DNA of 64,000 bases from Sphingobacteriales bacterium 46-32 (GTDB lineage: Bacteria > Bacteroidota > Bacteroidia > Chitinophagales > Chitinophagaceae), in contig MKTY01000027.1 of the NCBI GenBank assembly GCA_001898485.1, positions 62,001-126,000 of the forward strand, given 5' to 3'. The notes under the pieces were generated by a model, which saw nothing but the letters and a program-made list of their open reading frames with translations, was not told the DNA's origin and ran no database searches. The position numbers were made by a program, and so were the translations under genes. Below, one piece after another: positions 60,773 through 64,000 of the stretch. The first letter of the stretch is position 1. Each line of letters opens with the position of its first letter.

Positions 60773-61780
60773 TTATTGTAATAAAGATTTATTTTCTTTT
60801 ACCGCCAGTTTAAATTTCTGTACGGTTTGTTCCAGGCTGTCGCTGCTTCTGCCGCCGGATGCGTGAAAATGGCCGCCCCCTTCAAAGTATTTACGGGCAA
60901 ATGCATTGCAGTCAAAATCGCCCTTGCTGCGGAAGCTCCATTTCCGTTCTTCGTCGCGGTCTATCACCAGCCCCACCAGTTTTATGCCCTGTATAGATTG
61001 GGGAAAGTTGACGAGGCCGTCTGTGTCGCCTGTTTTGATATGAAATTTCAGCAGATCTGATTTCGGAATAGCGATAAGCGCTGTATTGTATTCATAGAAT
61101 ACTTCCATCCGGTTGAGCAGCACATGCCCTGTAAACCGGATTTTATTTTCGAGAAAATTGTCGAAAAGGTTTTCGTGTACTTTGGAATGATTCAGTCCGC
61201 GCTGCTTCAGATCGGCTACCAGGGCATGTACACTGGCTTGTGCAGAAGAAAAGCGGAAAGAACCGGTATCTGCCACCACGCCTGCATACAGGCATTCACT
61301 GATCTCCATATTGATCTGACCGGCATTGCCGGAGCCTACAATGAAATCGTAAATCATTTCGCAGGTAGAGCTTTTGCCGGTATCGCTGATACCATAGTCA
61401 AAGGAAGGCTCATCGGGTTCGCGGTGGTGATCGATCAGGATTTTGACACACTGCGCAGACCGTAATTTTTCTGCCAGGTGTTTGGTGCGGGTGAAAATAT
61501 TGAAATCGAGGCAAAACAGCCATTCAGCCGCATCGAGTGCAGCTTCGGCTCTGCCGCGGGCAGCTTCAAAATCGATCACCTCATTGCAACCCGGCATCCA
61601 GTCGAGCCATTTGGCCCAGTTGGTAGGCGATATCACCGTCACCTGGTGACCCAGGAGCCGTAAAAAATGCGTCAGGCCCAGACTGGAGCCCATGGCATCG
61701 GCATCCGGTTTTTGGTGCATGGTCACAACTACCTTATGCGGCTGATTGAGTAGTGGGAAAAAATCCTGTATCGGTTTCAT
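60773..61780 (-). CDS. DHH/DHHA1 phosphoesterase, NrnA-like (bifunctional oligoribonuclease / pAp phosphatase)
   Basis: 335 residues. DHH motifs: MHQKPDADAMGSSLGL, LDFNIFTRT, ILIDHHREPD and GVVADTGSFRFS, binding two Mn2+. DHHA1 C-terminus with GGGHFHASGGR. Degrades nano-RNAs and adenosine 3',5'-bisphosphate. Likely first gene of the operon with the FKBP gene. Confidence 0.93.
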   Translation of the reverse strand: MKPIQDFFPLLNQPHKVVVTMHQKPDADAMGSSLGLTHFLRLLGHQVTVISPTNWAKWLDWMPGCNEVIDFEAARGRAEAALDAAEWLFCLDFNIFTRTKHLAEKLRSAQCVKILIDHHREPDEPSFDYGISDTGKSSTCEMIYDFIVGSGNAGQINMEISECLYAGVVADTGSFRFSSAQASVHALVADLKQRGLNHSKVHENLFDNFLENKIRFTGHVLLNRMEVFYEYNTALIAIPKSDLLKFHIKTGDTDGLVNFPQSIQGIKLVGLVIDRDEERKWSFRSKGDFDCNAFARKYFEGGGHFHASGGRSSDSLEQTVQKFKLAVKENKSLLQ

Positions 61781-61917
61781 AAAGGATTGCGAAGATAAGG
61801 GTAATCCCGGCTCTGCCGGTTACGATTTGACTTCCCGGAAAGACTTTTCTGGACGGTACGGCGGCGCTTAAAGCCCGGATTTTTGGCGTATTCCTGGGGC
61901 AAGCGCCCGGAAATTCC

Positions 61918-61925
61918 TACCTTTG
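61918..61925 (+). promoter_or_regulatory. -7 box of ndk
   Basis: TACCTTTG, an exact TAnnTTTG match, 22 nt before the ATG at 61948. Confidence 0.5.
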
Positions 61926-61947
61926 CGCCCCAAAAGCAATCATCATC

Positions 61948-62364
61948 ATGAGCAATCGCACATTTACCATGATCAAGCCGGATGCTTTTCGTAAAGGCCA
62001 TTCCGGTGCTATCATCGACCGTTTTATTAAAGAGGGATACAGGATCGTGGCGCTGAAATTGACAAAATTATCGCCCGAGAAAGCCGGAGAGTTTTATGCC
62101 GTTCATAAAGAAAGGCCTTTCTACGGCGAGCTGGTGGAGTTTATGAGCAGTGGTCCCATCTTCGCAGCTATCCTGGAAAAAGAGAATGCCGTGGCATCTT
62201 TCCGCGAGTTGATTGGCGCTACCAATCCCGCCCAGGCTGCTGAAGGTACTATCCGTAAATTATATGCTTCTTCTGTAGGTGAAAATGCCGTACATGGCAG
62301 CGACAGCGATGAGAATGCGGCTATTGAAGGCGCGTTTTTCTTTTCCGGACTGGAGCAATTCTGA
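61948..62364 (+). CDS. ndk: nucleoside diphosphate kinase
   Basis: 138 residues. Active-site His116 in [22 protein letters not shown] and [16 protein letters not shown] are also typical. Transfers gamma-phosphate between NTPs and NDPs by a phospho-His intermediate. Confidence 0.98.
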   Translation: MSNRTFTMIKPDAFRKGHSGAIIDRFIKEGYRIVALKLTKLSPEKAGEFYAVHKERPFYGELVEFMSSGPIFAAILEKENAVASFRELIGATNPAQAAEGTIRKLYASSVGENAVHGSDSDENAAIEGAFFFSGLEQF

Positions 62365-62435
62365 TGAAAGGTAGAAGGTGAAAGGTAGAAGGTCTAAACA
62401 AACCTTTTGCCTTCTACCTTTCACCTCTTACCTTT
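62365..62435. repeat. purine/pyrimidine inverted repeat after ndk
   Basis: GAAAGGTAGAAGGTGAAAGG units face CCTTCTACCTTTCACCTCTT units across a short spacer; likely bidirectional terminator. The right half was copied with the 169-bp duplication to about 62571-62605. Confidence 0.7.
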
Positions 62436-62551
62436 TTAAATATTTTTGCCCGTTACATTAGCTATCGGAGTCACCTTATAGCCCGCCTTTCTCAGCAAAC
62501 TAATCACGCCCTCTTTTCCGGGTAAATGGCCTGCGTTGCCAGCTATCATTA
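62436..62551 (-). pseudogene. duplicated 3' fragment of a TraB/GumN gene
   Basis: The 37 codons AGNAGHLPGKEGVIS ... VTGKNI repeat the C-terminus of the gene at 62605-63507 with few changes. The fragment and flanking pyrimidine repeat are offset by exactly 169 bp from the intact copy. The similarity ends near 62551. Probably the remains of a deleted tandem paralogue or a local duplication. Confidence 0.85.
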
Positions 62552-62604
62552 AGGTAGAATATATAAATAAACCTTTTGCCTTCTACCTTTCACCTCTTAC
62601 CTTT

Positions 62605-63507
62605 TTAAATACTTTTGCCCGTTACATTAGTTACCGGAGTCACCTTATAGCCCGCCTTTCTCAGCAAACTAATCACGCCCTCTTTTCCGGGTAAATGTCC
62701 TGCGCCGACAGCTATCAGTAAAGAACGGCCCGGTAGTATGCCTTTTAATTTTTCTACCCAGTTTTTATTACGATCATTCAGTAAGACGTCGGTATAATTT
62801 GAAATAGCCGGATCACTTTGGGTGATCATCTTTTCCAGTTTATCCAGGTCCTGATCGCGGTATGCCTGCATCATTTGCGATAGTTCCGCATCATCACTTT
62901 CCTTTTTGCCCGCATCATCGACATAGCGCAAAAGCTGCTCGGCCTGCAGCTTATATGGAATCTTATCCAGCACTCCGGCCTGGTATCCCATTGTTTCCAG
63001 TCCTTTTATATTTTTGTTATGCCGGCGTGCTTCTTCCATAATCACCTGCTCCATCATGGCGGTAGCATCGCAGGCCATATTGTTCTGCTCCAGGAGCGAG
63101 GCAGCCAGGATTGGTTTATAGGTTTCCAGCATGGAAAAGGGCAGCATTGTACTGTGCGACTCAAAAAAACTTTTAACCCGGCCGTATTCATCTTCGCTAA
63201 GCAGATCGCGCAGCGTGGTATCGCCACGCATCTTCATTTTGCTGACTACTCCCAGCATCTCAAACATATTGTCGAGATCTACTTCAAAATAGACCTCATC
63301 TGCATTGCGGATAGCTTCTTTAAGGTTGTTGCTGAGTACGGCATCATCTTTACAAAGCATATGTATGGTGCCAAAGAGAAAAGACGGTTTATCGAGCCCG
63401 TTACCACTGATCTTCCATAACAACGTGCGGGTACTATCGCCCTGCGCGTGTCCAATGCCGGTAATGCTTAAAAGGCTCATCAGTAAAACTACACCAAATC
63501 GGTTCAT
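62605..63507 (-). CDS. TraB/GumN family protein
   Basis: 300 residues. Sec signal (VVLLMSLLSITGIGHAQG). TIKI/TraB motifs: FLFGTIHMLCKDD, VYFEVDL, GLETMGYQ and the second GxxH in AVGAGHLPGKEGVI. The two GxxH and Glu residues are thought to form a metalloprotease-type site. Periplasmic or surface. Substrate unknown. Confidence 0.9.
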   Translation of the reverse strand: MNRFGVVLLMSLLSITGIGHAQGDSTRTLLWKISGNGLDKPSFLFGTIHMLCKDDAVLSNNLKEAIRNADEVYFEVDLDNMFEMLGVVSKMKMRGDTTLRDLLSEDEYGRVKSFFESHSTMLPFSMLETYKPILAASLLEQNNMACDATAMMEQVIMEEARRHNKNIKGLETMGYQAGVLDKIPYKLQAEQLLRYVDDAGKKESDDAELSQMMQAYRDQDLDKLEKMITQSDPAISNYTDVLLNDRNKNWVEKLKGILPGRSLLIAVGAGHLPGKEGVISLLRKAGYKVTPVTNVTGKSI

Positions 63508-63552
63508 CGGTTTCTTTTTTGGAAAATTAGTATTTCTTCAGGTAACACGGTG

Positions 63553-64000
63553 TTAATCTGCCACAACGGCTTCCATACCATATATCTGGTCTTTAAAGCG
63601 GAGAGATGGTGAAGGTATCAATGGACCAATATCCAGCTGATGCCATTTTTCATCTACCGCACGGATGGTGGCATCATCTGCTACGATGATATTGGGCCAG
63701 TCGCGCTGAAAATTGTCGAGCTCACGGGTTTTGCGTGTACCGTCAAGTCCGGCGCAGGGCACCCTGCCCGGCTCCTCTCCTGTAACGATTGCATCACGTT
63801 TGGGATCGAGATTGTTACAGAAGCGCCAGAGTGCTGTAGCCAGGTCATGCGGGTTGACGGTATGTTCTACATACAGAATAATTTTGATACCGTTCAACTG
63901 CGGGGTGCCTGTGAGCTGCCGGTGCAATTCCCTGATATGCCCCTGACGTTGTTTTTTTACAGATACGATTATACAGGCAATATCATCTTTTAGAAGGGAA
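63553..64000 (-). CDS. UbiD-family decarboxylase, C-terminal part (5' end beyond the window)
   Basis: The frame is open from the stop at 63553 to the window edge (about 148 codons), longer than the apparent TTG-start ORF. IIVSVKKQRQGHIRELHRQL, ALWRFCNNLDPKRDAIV and WPNIIVADDATIR match the C-terminal domain of UbiD/MqnP-type prenyl-FMN decarboxylases. Members act on ubiquinone or menaquinone precursors; a menaquinone role fits this phylum but is inferred. Confidence 0.8.
   Translation of the reverse strand, partial: SLLKDDIACIIVSVKKQRQGHIRELHRQLTGTPQLNGIKIILYVEHTVNPHDLATALWRFCNNLDPKRDAIVTGEEPGRVPCAGLDGTRKTRELDNFQRDWPNIIVADDATIRAVDEKWHQLDIGPLIPSPSLRFKDQIYGMEAVVAD

Overview
The window is a chromosomal segment of a Bacteroidota bacterium, most likely of the Chitinophagaceae/Chitinophaga group. 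Three things point there. There is a type IX secretion C-terminal sorting domain (gene at 49535-50890). Phylum-typical families are common (BT_3928-type DoxX protein, DUF4199, hybrid-style propeller histidine kinase with LytTR partner, many SPII lipoproteins). Promoters carry the Bacteroidota -7 box TAnnTTTG, often only 3-5 nt before the start codon. Taxonomy is inferred from gene content only.

Layout. 1-10.3 kb: 5' part of a membrane pyrophosphatase, a cytochrome-c lipoprotein with a paralogue at 9001-10323, NAD(P)HX repair enzyme, a serine hydrolase, serA, a probable decayed phage-type nuclease domain, and NDH-2. 10.4-22.9 kb: HEAT-like and DUF72 proteins, aldo/keto reductase, a complete RND efflux operon (TolC-like, RND pump, MFP) with an adjacent two-component system, a 74-bp tandem palindromic array, a DUF4199 membrane protein and a membrane-anchored LuxR regulator.

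22.93-30.27 kb: a 7.3-kb element bounded by two dif-like sites (XerC arm, central 6 bp, XerD arm). The right site carries an XerD arm identical to that of E. coli dif. It encodes no integrase, so it probably uses host XerCD. Its genes run leftward: small early proteins, a Rep_trans-type replication initiator, two small ORFs, a terminator and a 10-bp repeat array, then a putative capsid protein, a chain of tiny membrane proteins, a peptidoglycan hydrolase with an A10 slippage tract that would add a membrane anchor, and putative virion proteins, ending in a strong terminator. No zonula-type morphogenesis ATPase, integrase, portal or terminase is visible. The best reading is an integrated small tailless (ssDNA, perhaps membrane-containing, FLiP-like) phage. 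This is the most interesting system in the window.

30.3-64 kb: mostly housekeeping. It holds an EEP-family lipoprotein, a GH123/DUF4091 glycosidase, a TPR protein, gyrA, a GYF-like/TM protein carrying in-frame palindromic repeats, a beta-barrel protein, saccharopine dehydrogenase, a cysteine-free sirtuin, DUF4349, EVE and fasciclin proteins, lutA-like, ribH, a TPR anchor protein, pdhA, radical SAM, recF, a T9SS cargo, a LytTR/propeller signalling pair, a DUF721/DciA-like protein, CBS, a DppB-like permease, BT_3928, DUF1599, folP, FKBP, DHH phosphoesterase, ndk, TraB/GumN with a duplicated 3' remnant, and the 3' part of a UbiD-family decarboxylase. Intergenic regions carry several families of degenerate 7-8 bp repeats, often in inverted pairs.
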